A DNA stretch of 64,000 nt from Myxococcales bacterium (GCA_903642325.1 CAHJWM010000007.1:1-64000); one strand, 5' to 3'. Shown: positions 45,910 to 55,414, counted from the first letter of the stretch. Made by a program: numbers and translations. Notes: generated by a model not told the origin, from the letters alone.

Positions 45910-46084
45910 ATCACTGTTGACCGCAACTAGCGTACCGGCGCGCTGCGCGCCAGGGCGTTTTAGTGCATTATCTCCAATACTTCGCCACGCGGGCTGTTCG
46001 TGGCCGCTCCGAATTGTGGCCGGCAGACTGCCACGGTGCGAGGCAATCTGTCACCGATCGGGAGGGGGTGGACATCACACTGCG

Positions 46085-46843
46085 ATGCACTTAAGCACAC
46101 TACCCATGAATGAAGCCTCTGATGTTGCTCCGTCGGCTGGGGGCCCACCCCCGCTCGAGTGGCACGAGCACTGCAAAACGCCGAGGGCGATGAGTCAACG
46201 AGCGCGGCCTAGCTCGCCACGTATGTTTGAATCCAATCTCTTCGAGAGATTTTCGCGAGCCCATCCGCTTGCGCCCGCGGTGTTATATCTTCCGGTCGCG
46301 GCGATGAGCATCGCGCTGAGCTGGCGGCAGGGTCCATTGCATACGGTGCTAGGCGTGTTCGCTGGTTACTTGGTGTGGACGGTGGTTGAATATTGGCTGC
46401 ACCGCCTCATCTTTCACCTACCGGTGATCGGCCCGAAGAGCGCCCGCGTCGCGTTCGTGCTGCACGGCGTGCACCACGACAACCCGTCCGACGAGACCCG
46501 TCTGGTCATGCCGATTGGTGCCTCATTGCCGATGGCCCTCGTTGTGTTTGCTGTCTTCCGTTTGACTCTAGGAGCCAGCGCCGTTTGGGGACCCTTCGCA
46601 GGGTTCGCCATTGGCTACGTCATCTACGACGAGGTGCACTGGTACCTGCACGCCGGCAAGCCCACTTCGGCTTGGGGTCGCTGGGTTCGTCGCCAACATT
46701 TTCTCCATCACTTCTCGGAGCCGACCAGCCGCTTCGGCGTGAGCTGTCCCTGGCTCGACTATGTGTTCTTCACGCGTGGAACCCAGCGGAAGACGGGTAG
46801 CCTCTCCGCAACCGCGAGCGACTGTTCCAGCGCCGCTGAGTGA
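46085..46843 (+). CDS. Fatty acid hydroxylase-superfamily membrane protein
   Basis: About 252 residues from ATG 46085; ATG 46106 and ATG 46190 are alternatives and no clear ribosome site decides. Four hydrophobic segments carry the histidine clusters of the di-iron hydroxylase family: EYWLHRLIFH, LHGVHHDNP, VHWYLHAGK and RQHFLHHF. These enzymes (FA2H/sterol desaturase superfamily) hydroxylate or desaturate lipids using O2 and two irons. The lipid substrate is unknown. The C-terminus is Ser-rich and likely disordered. Confidence 0.88.
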   Translation: MHLSTLPMNEASDVAPSAGGPPPLEWHEHCKTPRAMSQRARPSSPRMFESNLFERFSRAHPLAPAVLYLPVAAMSIALSWRQGPLHTVLGVFAGYLVWTVVEYWLHRLIFHLPVIGPKSARVAFVLHGVHHDNPSDETRLVMPIGASLPMALVVFAVFRLTLGASAVWGPFAGFAIGYVIYDEVHWYLHAGKPTSAWGRWVRRQHFLHHFSEPTSRFGVSCPWLDYVFFTRGTQRKTGSLSATASDCSSAAE

Positions 46844-46855
46844 GGCGGAGGATAG

Positions 46856-47137
46856 TCAATCGGGCGTGATGAGGGCTTGGTCCTCGCACAGCCAACCGCC
46901 TTGCTCGACGACGATGGATAGGGCTTCCCGCATCTCCGTGGCCGGGCAGCGTAGGGCGTACTCGAGCTCCCGGCCGTCGGGGCTCAGCGTTGCGTTGAGG
47001 ACCGCCAAGTCCTCGATCGCGCGCTGGACGAACCAGGCGCCATCGATCAGAAACCTTGCGCTCCAGATTTGGTCGCCGCTGCGGTTGTGCATCGCGATGA
47101 CGTCGACCCAGGCGTTCACCTTTTGTTCGTTCGTCAT
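46856..47137 (-). CDS. Small protein of unknown function
   Basis: 93 residues with a compact alpha/beta pattern: NAWVDVIAMHNRSGDQIWSA, FLIDGAWFVQRAIEDLAV and ELEYALRCPATEMREALSIV. No family was recognised. It converges on the hydroxylase gene with a 12-bp gap. No strong ribosome site precedes the ATG. Normal residue composition supports a real gene. Confidence 0.65.
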   Translation of the reverse strand: MTNEQKVNAWVDVIAMHNRSGDQIWSARFLIDGAWFVQRAIEDLAVLNATLSPDGRELEYALRCPATEMREALSIVVEQGGWLCEDQALITPD

Positions 47138-47253
47138 GACTGGAATGTAAACGCGTCACGGGCCGAGCGGTCAACTTTGGTCTTCCGAGCGCTCGCGGAT
47201 TCACCGCTAGATCGGAAGGGAGGGGCTCGGACGGCGCTACTTGCGGCGCCACG

Positions 47254-49443
47254 CTAGCGTCGATGCATCAGGTATCCGAACGCCACCGACAGGGAGCCCA
47301 CGATGATTATCAGCAGCAGCACGGTCGCCCAATGAGTGCTCTGCACGGGGCCCGGCCGCGCCGAGCGGCGCGACAGGCGCTCGGGTGGCAAGGAGATGCC
47401 ACCGCGCCCGCCGCGAGCCAGATTGGCGATTCCCGCGGCCGCAGAAGCGCTGATGCTGACGCGCAGTTGCAGGGCGCCGCGTTCGGCCTCGGTCAGGGCG
47501 ACGAGCTCCGCCTTTTGGACTCGGTCGCTGCCGTCCGCGAACACTGAAAGCGATTCGATCCAGGCGCGCACCGAAGGGGGTCGAAGATGAGGGTCGCGCT
47601 CCAAGCCGCGATGAACCGCGCGCGCTAAATCGCGCGGCACCCAGGAGGCGAGCTTTTCGAGCTGGGGGATTGGCTCGGTGCAGATGGCTACGATCAGCTC
47701 GCCCAGGGAGGTCTGTTCGCCCCACAGCCGTCGCCCGCTCAGCGCTTCCCAGAGCACCACGGACAAGCTCCAAACGTCGGTGCGCTCGTCGACGGCCCGA
47801 GCGTTTTTAGCTTGCTCCGGTGACATGTACATCGGCGAGCCCAAAAAACCACTCGCGCGCATGAGGCTCAGTTGACCGGTAGCGCCGTCGGCTTCGCTGA
47901 TGCCCGCGCGCTTGGCGACGCTGAAGTCGCGGACTTTGACGGTGACCTCCTGGGTATCCCCGTTCACCTGCAGCAAAAAATTGCCAGGTTTCAGGTTGCG
48001 ATGCACGAGGCCGCGGGCATTCCCGGTCGCCACCCCGCTCGCGCCCTGCAGCAGGAGTCGGACCGCGACCTGGGGATCGAGAGCGCCTTCTTTTTTCATG
48101 ACTGCCGACAGCTCGACCCCGCGCAGGAGCTCCATGACTAAGTACGGCATCCCGAGTGCATCGTCGACGCCCGCGTCGACGGTCCGCACAACGTTGGGGC
48201 TGTCGATGTCGTTGGCGGTGCGCGCTTCCCGTGCAAAACGCTGGAGGGCCGTCGGCGAAGCATTGCCCAAGCCGGCCGAGATGACCTTCGCCGCGAGCCG
48301 CGCGCCGTCCGTATCTTCGACCTCGTATACCGAGCCCCTGCTTCCGCGGCCAATCAAGCGCAGCACCTCGTAGCGTGCGCCGAGCCGCTTACCGAGGATC
48401 CCGAGCGGATCCGCATCGCTCGAGCCGCTCGGCGGCGGCGTCGGGATCGGCAGGGCCAGATCGGCTCGATCTTCCGAACGCGTTCGGAGCTCGCGCGACA
48501 CCCGAGCGATGCGCGGGCCGTCCAAAAATTCGCCACCGCCCGAAAACCGGCTCAGATCATCGGCGAAATCCCCGATCGTGGCGGGACGCAGATTCGGATC
48601 GCGATTCAACGCGCGATGAACGGCGCGCGCCAAACCCGCCTCCACCCAGGGCGCTCGATCTTGAAGATGAGGAACGTCGTCATTGCAGATGGCGATCCAC
48701 AGATCCGCCAACGACTCGATGTGTGAAAAGGGCGCCACCCCGCACAGCATCTGATAGAGCGTAGCGCCCAGGCCCCAGATGTCCGTGTGCGCGTCGGCGC
48801 TCTTCGCGTCGCGCAGCTGTTCGGGAGCTGCATAGTCCGGAGCACCGAGCTGGATGCCGGTCGACGTCAGCGGCTCGTCGCCCGGGGGGACGATGCGTTG
48901 GGCGATGGCGAAGTCGCAAACCTCGACAATGACCGCGTCGCCATCATGATAGAGCAGCAAGTTGCCCGGTTTGACGTTTCGATGAACCACGCCGATGCGA
49001 TGGGCAGCGGATAAGCCGCGGCCTGCCTGAAGGGCAATCCGGACCGCGCTTTCCGGCGTCAAAACGCCGTGTTCATCGAGCACGTCGTCCAGGTCTCGCC
49101 CCCTACGGAGCGGCATGACCAGGAAATGCGCACGGAGGGCCTCGTCCTGACCGGCGGTGAGCGTGCTCGCCACGTGCGGATCTGACAGCCCGCGAAGGAG
49201 CTTTGCCTCGCGTTCGAAGCGCGGCCAGGCTTCGCTGTCCAGCAACTCGGGATACAAGATTTTTACCGCGACGAGCTGGCCTTCCCGCTCGGTTGCGCGA
49301 TACGCGGCGCTCATTCTGCCCAGGCCGATCAGGGCGTCCAAGCGATAGCGGCCGGCAAGCAGCTCGCCGATGTAGCTCTTGGCGCGAGCTTCTGCGTTGG
49401 CCGGAACCACGATGGTTCGCGCAGCATAGCCATGCGGCGACAC
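47254..49443 (-). CDS. Protein with two tandem Ser/Thr kinase-like domains, both lacking the catalytic Asp
   Basis: 729 residues. Kinase-like domain 1 (about 33-300) has VAVK (Lys61), HRNVKPGN (154-161), CDFAIAQ and AAPEQ. Domain 2 (about 358-635) has a full Gly loop IGRGSRGSVY, LAAK (Lys386), HRNLKPGN (481-488), RDFSVAK and SPEQ. The catalytic-loop HRD is HRN in both (Asn156, Asn483; codon AAC both times). The nucleotide-binding Lys, Asn and metal Asp (177, 506) remain. A transmembrane helix (about 706-725, VLLLIIIVGSLSVAFGYLM) near the C-terminus puts both domains in the cytoplasm. HRN occurs in the pseudokinase HER3, so a signal-scaffold or ATP-sensing role is likely; weak activity cannot be excluded. 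Confidence 0.9.
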   Translation of the reverse strand: MSPHGYAARTIVVPANAEARAKSYIGELLAGRYRLDALIGLGRMSAAYRATEREGQLVAVKILYPELLDSEAWPRFEREAKLLRGLSDPHVASTLTAGQDEALRAHFLVMPLRRGRDLDDVLDEHGVLTPESAVRIALQAGRGLSAAHRIGVVHRNVKPGNLLLYHDGDAVIVEVCDFAIAQRIVPPGDEPLTSTGIQLGAPDYAAPEQLRDAKSADAHTDIWGLGATLYQMLCGVAPFSHIESLADLWIAICNDDVPHLQDRAPWVEAGLARAVHRALNRDPNLRPATIGDFADDLSRFSGGGEFLDGPRIARVSRELRTRSEDRADLALPIPTPPPSGSSDADPLGILGKRLGARYEVLRLIGRGSRGSVYEVEDTDGARLAAKVISAGLGNASPTALQRFAREARTANDIDSPNVVRTVDAGVDDALGMPYLVMELLRGVELSAVMKKEGALDPQVAVRLLLQGASGVATGNARGLVHRNLKPGNFLLQVNGDTQEVTVKVRDFSVAKRAGISEADGATGQLSLMRASGFLGSPMYMSPEQAKNARAVDERTDVWSLSVVLWEALSGRRLWGEQTSLGELIVAICTEPIPQLEKLASWVPRDLARAVHRGLERDPHLRPPSVRAWIESLSVFADGSDRVQKAELVALTEAERGALQLRVSISASAAAGIANLARGGRGGISLPPERLSRRSARPGPVQSTHWATVLLLIIIVGSLSVAFGYLMHRR

Positions 49444-49461
49444 TCTGCGCTAGTATCGAAT

Positions 49462-50286
49462 ATGTTCGAAGTGCAGGAACCCAAGGGCCGTGTGCTGGTG
49501 GTCGCAGGCTCCGACTCGGGCGGCGGGGCCGGCATACAGGCCGATATCAAGACCATCACGGTTTTGGGCGGCTACGCCGCCACCGCGATTACCGCGCTCA
49601 CTGCGCAAAACACCTTGGGGGTGTTTGGGATATTGCCCATCGACCCCGCGCTCGTCGCTCAGCAAATGTCCGTCGTGCTCACGGACATTGGAGCCGACGC
49701 GGTCAAGACGGGGATGTTGTACTCGGAGGAGATCATCGCGGCCGTCGCCTCGACGCTGGAGGCTCGCGCGCGCCGGCTGCCCGTGATCGTCGATCCCGTG
49801 ATGGTCGCCAAAGGCGGAGCTTCGCTCTTGCAGCAGCGGGCGCGCTTGGCGCTGGTCGAGCGCTTGCTGCCGCTCGCGGCATTGATCACACCCAACGCGC
49901 CGGAGGCTGCCGCCTTGTCCGGCGTGAGCGTGGAGAGCGAAGCGGATATGGAGCGCGCCGCCGATCGCTTGCTGGCATTTGGGGCCAGCGCGGTACTGAT
50001 CAAGGGCGGGCACCTGCCAGGGGACACGATCGTCGATTTGCTGCGCACGGCGGATGGCGAAGCGGCCCGCTTCGAGCATCCACGCATCGCGACTCTGTCG
50101 ACCCATGGCACTGGCTGCACCTTGGCATCGGCCGTCGCGTGCGGGGTGGCCCTCGGCTTCACGCTGCGCGACGCCGTGCAGCGCGCCGAAGACTACGTGC
50201 TAGAAGCGATCCGCACGGCCCCGGGTTTGGGCAAGGGCCACGGCCCGCTCAATCATGGGCATCCGATCGGCGCGCGCCTGAATTGA
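49462..50286 (+). CDS. thiD: Hydroxymethylpyrimidine/phosphomethylpyrimidine kinase
   Basis: 274 residues from ATG 49462. It phosphorylates HMP and HMP-P for thiamine synthesis in the cytoplasm. The N-terminal signature VAGSDSGGGAGIQADIKT, the substrate loop GVFGILPIDPALVAQQ, VIVDPVMVAKGG and the anion-hole/catalytic motif THGTGCTLASAVAC are all typical of ThiD. No other thiamine gene or visible THI-box riboswitch lies upstream. It is divergent from the double kinase-like gene, with only 18 bp between the two starts. Confidence 0.95.
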   Translation: MFEVQEPKGRVLVVAGSDSGGGAGIQADIKTITVLGGYAATAITALTAQNTLGVFGILPIDPALVAQQMSVVLTDIGADAVKTGMLYSEEIIAAVASTLEARARRLPVIVDPVMVAKGGASLLQQRARLALVERLLPLAALITPNAPEAAALSGVSVESEADMERAADRLLAFGASAVLIKGGHLPGDTIVDLLRTADGEAARFEHPRIATLSTHGTGCTLASAVACGVALGFTLRDAVQRAEDYVLEAIRTAPGLGKGHGPLNHGHPIGARLN

Positions 50287-50326
50287 GCGCGCTTGTCCAG
50301 CCTCGAATGGCATGTCATATCGCAGC

Positions 50327-51502
50327 ATGACTCGCGGCGACGGTTGGTTGTGCTCGCTGCTCGCGGCCGGCGCACTGCTGAGTTGTGTCACCGATCACAA
50401 GGCGCTTGAGAAAAAAGCCGACAGCGGGGCCGGCGGCGGCGGCGGAGTGCTCGGCGTGTCCGGTTCGGTTTCGCAGCTCGGCGGTGGCCCGAACGGCCAA
50501 GTTCCCAGCGGCGGCGGTCACCCGGATGATGAACCGCGAGGCGCGAGTGTGCTCACCATCGTGAACGGCGTGGTCGACGCGCCGAGCGTCGTGCTGTGCC
50601 TGGCCAAGCTCGACGCCGAGGGCGGCGTCACGGCCCTGGGTCGCCCGCTCACGGCAACCCCGTTCGAGTACGGAAAAAACCTCGTATTGTCCAAGGTCGA
50701 AGGCGCCAACCTCGACAGCGATACGCTGCAGCCCTTCGCAATTGCGGGCGAGCTCGCTCTGATCACCGACGCGGACTGCCAAACCGCGTTGGCCAGCGCA
50801 CAGGCCGAAGAAGCGCTGGTTGCCGACGCCAATGCGAACGCGGAGGACTCGATTGGCGCCGCGGGCGAGGGCGGCGCAGCCGGCGCAAGCGGTAGCGCGG
50901 GAGTGCGCCCACGCCTGCGCGTGCGCGGGCTGCCCGCTATCCCAGGGGGCACGCTGAGCGCAGGGCGGAGCATCTTGTACGTGGCCACGGGCTGCATGGG
51001 CGGAGCCACTTTTATCGCGCGCAAGGCCGCAGAGTACTGCGGCGCAGGCTACACGCAGCGAAACCCCACGCTGTCGGCTTTGCTCGTCTCGTTGTCGCGT
51101 CGCACGACCTACGGGTTCACGGGCATGCAGTTCGTGCATGCGTCCGCCGCGACGCCGGAGGTCAGTGTGAGCTCGCAGCCCGCCGCTGGGTTCGGACCGC
51201 AAGGCGCCTCGCTCGCCATTGCCACCAGCGTCAGCGAAGGAGAGGTCGCGCCGCACCCAGCGTTGCTTTCGAACCCGGCGGCGGCCTACGGCGTGCAGCA
51301 GTCGTACCAGGTGCAAGTGGGCGCTCAGGGCATGGCCACCGCGAGCTATGCCTGGCCCGATATACTTGCTCGCGGAGGCGTGGCGAAGCTGCTCGACGGA
51401 AGCACGTATGCGCTCGTGTTGCTCGGACCGCGCCCAGATCACGTGCAGCCGACTCCGATTTGGAACGCGTCCGTAATGACGCTCGTACCCGTCGACCCTT
51501 AG
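50327..51502 (+). CDS. Lipoprotein of unknown function
   Basis: About 391 residues from ATG 50327 (ATG 50312 possible). The lipobox LLSC follows a short signal peptide, then a Gly/Ser linker (GAGGGGGVLGVSGSVSQLGGG). The body alternates beta strands (VVLCLAKLDAEGGVTALG, GRSILYVATGCMGG) with an Ala-rich low-complexity stretch near 165-190 (AAGEGGAAGASGSAG). No domain recognised. The style matches other exported lipoproteins in this window. The start is about 40 bp after thiD, so cotranscription is possible. Confidence 0.8.
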   Translation: MTRGDGWLCSLLAAGALLSCVTDHKALEKKADSGAGGGGGVLGVSGSVSQLGGGPNGQVPSGGGHPDDEPRGASVLTIVNGVVDAPSVVLCLAKLDAEGGVTALGRPLTATPFEYGKNLVLSKVEGANLDSDTLQPFAIAGELALITDADCQTALASAQAEEALVADANANAEDSIGAAGEGGAAGASGSAGVRPRLRVRGLPAIPGGTLSAGRSILYVATGCMGGATFIARKAAEYCGAGYTQRNPTLSALLVSLSRRTTYGFTGMQFVHASAATPEVSVSSQPAAGFGPQGASLAIATSVSEGEVAPHPALLSNPAAAYGVQQSYQVQVGAQGMATASYAWPDILARGGVAKLLDGSTYALVLLGPRPDHVQPTPIWNASVMTLVPVDP

Positions 51503-51584
51503 CGTCCCGCACAGCGCGCAGGCATGATTTGCCGTTTGCCGTTCTCGCGAGCGCGGCCCGAGACGCCGACGCGGCTCGGGCCGC

Positions 51585-52439
51585 TCAATGATAAAGCGAG
51601 ACCTCGGCCAGCTTGGCGCGTGCGTCGTTGATGTGCGGGCTGTTCGGAAAGCGGCGAATGAAGGCGCGCAGCGTGTTCTTGGCGTCGTTCCAGGCCTGAA
51701 TGGCGAGCTCGGCTTCGGCGAGCTGCAACGTGGCCTCGTCCATCACCTCCTTGTCCGCGGACGCTTCGGAGAGCTGCATCAAGATTGGGATCGCGTCACG
51801 GTGCAGGCCGAGTTGAATGAGAGCCCGGGACAGCTGCAGGTTGGCCTGCGGGCTGTGCGCGGCGTCGCTCTTGTACTTGAGTGACTCACGGAAGGCCTGC
51901 TGCGCCTCGTGCCAGCGCGCCATGCGGATGTGATCGACGCCGGCTTGATAAGCAATCAGCGACAATTCATTTTTGGCGCGCTCGACGGCCCCGTCGAACA
52001 CCGCTCGCTCGGTCGGGGTGAGCTCGAGCTTCACCACGTCCGGGTAAGCTGCGATCAGCTCCTGCCGCTTGCTCTGCACAATCAGCTGATAGAACTCGCT
52101 GGCCTGGCGGCTAGCGCGCTTCTGTAGCTCTTCGCGCTCCTGCTCGATTTTGATGTCCTTCTGGACCGCATCCAACTGGTCACGAGTTTCCTTGTTCTCG
52201 GTGCGAACCGTCTCTAGGCGAATGTCCCAAGTCAGCTTCACGAAGATCAGGAGCACGGCAATCGTGACTACGTAGGCAGTGGCGCTGTTCAAGACGACCT
52301 TGCGTTCAGCGCCCTGCTGTCGTTTGGAGATACTCTTCAGGTCAGCGGCCAGCGCGTTGACCAGGTTGTTGGTCTTGATGGTGAGGGCACGGCTCTCCAC
52401 GATCTCACGCTTGATCTCTTCGATCTCGTACTCGTTCAT
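51585..52439 (-). CDS. Single-pass membrane protein with coiled coil and TPR-like repeats
   Basis: 284 residues. A charged N-terminal helix (YEIEEIKREIVESRALTIK) precedes one transmembrane segment (about 54-72). A coiled coil (about 78-120, RTENKETRDQLDAVQKDIK) follows, then TPR-like helical repeats from about 170: AYQAGVDHIRMARWHEAQQAF, LSRALIQLGLHRDAIPILMQ and AELAIQAWNDAKNTLRAFIR, ending HINDARAKLAEVSLYH. The last repeat is typical of tol-pal/YbgF-type TPR ends. Probably an envelope-anchored scaffold; partner unknown. Confidence 0.8.
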   Translation of the reverse strand: MNEYEIEEIKREIVESRALTIKTNNLVNALAADLKSISKRQQGAERKVVLNSATAYVVTIAVLLIFVKLTWDIRLETVRTENKETRDQLDAVQKDIKIEQEREELQKRASRQASEFYQLIVQSKRQELIAAYPDVVKLELTPTERAVFDGAVERAKNELSLIAYQAGVDHIRMARWHEAQQAFRESLKYKSDAAHSPQANLQLSRALIQLGLHRDAIPILMQLSEASADKEVMDEATLQLAEAELAIQAWNDAKNTLRAFIRRFPNSPHINDARAKLAEVSLYH

Positions 52440-52654
52440 CGGCCGGGTGTTGAGTATCGCTGCGCCGCGAGCCGAGCAAGCGCTGGGCCGCCTCGGCCGT
52501 CCCCAAAAAGCCGCCGCCAGGCCGTGAAAAGCCGTTTCTGGCTTGAAGGGAGGCCAATCCCTGGCTAGAGCGGGGCGGGCTCAATGGCCGAGTTGGTCGT
52601 GGGCGCCGCGCGCGGGCGCGTCAAGCAGCGCCCCGGTAACTTCTCGAGGTAACT

Positions 52655-53230
52655 ATGGACACGAGCGACATCCGCAAGGGCCTGAAGTTCATGATGGACG
52701 GCAATCCGTACGTCGTCACCGATTTCCAATTCGTGAAGCCGGGGAAGGGCCAAGCCTTCACGCGCACGAAGATGCGAAACATGCTGAACGGCGGCACCAT
52801 CGAACGCAACATCCGCTCCGGGGAGAAGCTCGAGCCCGCCGACGTCGAAGACCGCACCCTCCAGTTCATCTACCCGGAAGGCGACGCGTACGTGTTCATG
52901 AACTCACAGACCGGCGATCAAGTCACGGTACAGGCGGACGTCGTCGGCGACGATTCGGGCTTCTTGATCGACGGCATCGACGTCGTGATCACGATTTACA
53001 ATGGGAACCCCGTGGCGATCGCCCTGCCGCCCCACGTCGTCGTGCAGATCACGGAGACCGAGCCCGGCGTGAAGGGCGACACGGCCACCAACGTGACCAA
53101 AGCCGCTAAAATCTCGACCGGCGCCGCGGTGAACGTTCCGCTCTTCATCAACGAGGGCGATTGGGTACGTGTCGACACCCGCACGCGTGCCTATATCGAG
53201 CGCACGAAGGCGCCATCGAAGACCACCTGA
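52655..53230 (+). CDS. efp: Elongation factor P
   Basis: 191 residues, standard EF-P length. It binds between ribosomal P and E sites and relieves stalling at polyproline. Domain I has the modification loop VKPGKGQAFTRTK, with Lys31 in the position modified in other bacteria. Domains II and III follow (GEKLEPADVEDRTLQFIYPE, then FINEGDWVRVDTRTRAYIER), the C-terminal signature of the family. The lysine-modifying enzymes are not in this window. ATG is preceded by GAGGTAACT. Confidence 0.95.
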   Translation: MDTSDIRKGLKFMMDGNPYVVTDFQFVKPGKGQAFTRTKMRNMLNGGTIERNIRSGEKLEPADVEDRTLQFIYPEGDAYVFMNSQTGDQVTVQADVVGDDSGFLIDGIDVVITIYNGNPVAIALPPHVVVQITETEPGVKGDTATNVTKAAKISTGAAVNVPLFINEGDWVRVDTRTRAYIERTKAPSKTT

Positions 53231-53313
53231 GTCTTCGCCCGCGGCGGCGCTTTTCGAGCGAGCTTCGCCCGGGTTTGATATTGATGGTCGCCCGGGGTGG
53301 CCCAGGGCACGTA

Positions 53314-53367
53314 GCCTTCGGCGTCGTGGCCGCGCCGAGCTCGAGAATCGTCTGCGACGCCGAAGGC
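53314..53367. terminator. Long hairpin between efp and a convergent lipoprotein gene
   Basis: The 13-bp arm 53314-53326 (GCCTTCGGCGTCG) pairs perfectly with 53355-53367 across a 28-nt loop. It lies in the 197-bp gap between the convergent genes. There is no T-tract on either strand, so it may be a transcript-end or antisense-buffer structure rather than an intrinsic terminator. Confidence 0.4.
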
Positions 53368-53427
53368 CATGCCGCGCACGTCGCGCCGCGTGACCATGAA
53401 AAAATGATCGCTCGCTGGATGCGCGGC

Positions 53428-55323
53428 CTACGGGCGGGCAGCCGTCGCGTTTGGCCGCCCGCGTGTGAAGAGGATCGCGTGGCCGGCGTCGACGCAGGCG
53501 GCCGCGTGGGCTCCGTTGGCGACCACGCAATCGCTGAACTTGCTGGCGTCCGCGTGCTCGGAGAGTGCACTCGTTCGCCAAAGCTCTTTGCGATCGCCGA
53601 TCAGGAGCAAGCCGAGCGCGGTGGGCGTGACCAGCCAGCGCCCGTCGGGCGAGCGTGGGCCGCCCATCGCCGGAAGGCCGAGCGCGACCTTCTGCCCTGG
53701 AGTAGCCGTGCTCACGTGTGAGCCGTTGACCAGCGCGTCGAGCCCGCCTTCGTCGTAAGCGAGCGGGGCGATCACGACGTTTGGCCCTCGGCCATTTCCC
53801 GCGCAGCTGGCGGGGCGAGCGGCGAGCAGAGGGGCGGTGAGCGGCGGCAGCAAGCCTTGCTGCGCGTCGTTGCGGTTGAAGAGCAGCTCGGAGCGATCGC
53901 AGGCATGGCTGACGCCGGTGATGCGCTGACCGTCGGGCGCGGCCAGCTCGAGCGGCCAGCTCGGCGAGCCAGCGTCGGCCGAAAGCGGCTCTTCGGTGCT
54001 GCGGTCGGCCGCGATGCGCGTGACCTCGTTCGCGCCGCGGATGAGCAGCGCCCCGTCGGGCAGGAAAGTGAGTGGGCTGTAGTGAGGAAGCTCTGGTACG
54101 AGCGGCTGTGCGCGGGCGACGAATGGCGCGGCTAGCGTGAGCTTGCTTACGGCGCCAAGCAGATCGCGATCCACGACCTTGCGCTCCGCGCTAGACAGCG
54201 CTTTGAAGTACCAGCCGTCGCGGTTCTCGACCGAGAAGGCCTCGAGCACGTCGCCTTGGGCGAGGGCGTAGCTCACTTCGTTCGAGGTGGCCGCGTCCAC
54301 CACGCGGGTCAGATCGCCGCAGCGAAAAGGCGCACCGTCCTCGTCGAACAAACGCGGGACGCCGCCTTCCAGGCACAGGCTCGATAAGAGACGCCATACG
54401 TTGCGGTTGGTCTCCGGCGGACGAGTGCCGTGGTTTCGCCGCGCACGTGTCCCAAGTTCACCCAAGAAGTGCAATAACGAGCGGATCGGCTCGTTCGCCG
54501 AGCGCGACGCTCCCGCCGCGCGATCGAGCCACGCCAAATCTGCGCTAGCGGGCTCGCTACTCCCGAGCGCGCCCACGCTCACCGTGAGCCGCGCGTCGTC
54601 TCGTCCGTCTTGATCTTGATCAGACGAATCTACTGCTAAATTCAAACTTTCTCCCGGCGCCGCGGAGGCGGCGCGTAAGGTCAAAAGCACCGGCTGCGGC
54701 GCGTTTGGCGCGACGATCACCAGGGCTCGCGCCGGAGCGCGCGCGATCAGCGTGGCCTTGCAGACGGCCGACACGTCCAGTGTGACGCTGCGCGCGCCGG
54801 TCTGAGTGAGCGCGGGGCTCAAGCTGCAGTCCGGTCCGTTCGGAACGAACCCGGGGAGGTCGAGCAGCTTGCGTGGCGCCGTTCCATGCGGGAAGTACCA
54901 GAGCTCCCCCGCGGCTGCGTTCGTCTCGTGGGGCGCGGGTAAGAGCCAAGCGACTGCGTCGAGCTCTTGATCTCCGTCGAAGTCTGCGGACAACACCTGC
55001 GCGAACAGGCGGGCTTTCGGCGCGCGCAGGTCCAGGCCGGAACCTTGCCACGTGCTCGGCACCCCTGGCACGAGCTCAGCACTGCGTGCCGCAAAGACGG
55101 ACGAAGCGCTCGGCGCGCCGCTGAGCCCGGAGGGAGAGCTTTGCGGGAGATCTGCGATCGGCAGGGACGAGGCCACTCCGAACGGGGTGTATGGCTTGTC
55201 GGAACCGCAACCCTCGCAGGCCGATAGCTCGCCAGATGCGCCGAGCACGATAGCGAGCGCGAGCGCGTGCGGCGCGCAAATTTGCCCGACCGCACCGTCC
55301 GTCGCCGACTCTTTTCTGGGCAC
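53428..55323 (-). CDS. Lipoprotein of unknown function with an FG-GAP-like segment
   Basis: 631 residues. Lipobox LSAC at Cys36 follows a long leader (APHALALAIVLGASGE), then a Ser/Pro-rich linker (about 55-85). SADFDGDQELDAVAWLLP (about 113-130) matches the calcium-binding FG-GAP/VCBS pattern, and the rest repeats beta strands that suggest a propeller (for example YSPLTFLPDGALLIRGANEV). No catalytic motif. Extracellular surface protein; partner unknown. Confidence 0.75.
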   Translation of the reverse strand: MPRKESATDGAVGQICAPHALALAIVLGASGELSACEGCGSDKPYTPFGVASSLPIADLPQSSPSGLSGAPSASSVFAARSAELVPGVPSTWQGSGLDLRAPKARLFAQVLSADFDGDQELDAVAWLLPAPHETNAAAGELWYFPHGTAPRKLLDLPGFVPNGPDCSLSPALTQTGARSVTLDVSAVCKATLIARAPARALVIVAPNAPQPVLLTLRAASAAPGESLNLAVDSSDQDQDGRDDARLTVSVGALGSSEPASADLAWLDRAAGASRSANEPIRSLLHFLGELGTRARRNHGTRPPETNRNVWRLLSSLCLEGGVPRLFDEDGAPFRCGDLTRVVDAATSNEVSYALAQGDVLEAFSVENRDGWYFKALSSAERKVVDRDLLGAVSKLTLAAPFVARAQPLVPELPHYSPLTFLPDGALLIRGANEVTRIAADRSTEEPLSADAGSPSWPLELAAPDGQRITGVSHACDRSELLFNRNDAQQGLLPPLTAPLLAARPASCAGNGRGPNVVIAPLAYDEGGLDALVNGSHVSTATPGQKVALGLPAMGGPRSPDGRWLVTPTALGLLLIGDRKELWRTSALSEHADASKFSDCVVANGAHAAACVDAGHAILFTRGRPNATAARP

Positions 55324-55414
55324 GTCCGCGAGCTTGATAGGCCGCGGGGCGCTGGGTCAAGTGAGCCTGCCGACGTGGCCCGTGTCATTGAAGGGTTCGT
55401 ACCTGCGATTCCCG

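Noticed and set aside
49420-49462. Possible TPP riboswitch before thiD
   Set aside because: The gap to the divergent gene is 18 bp, too short for a THI box, and no conserved CUGAGA-type element was seen.
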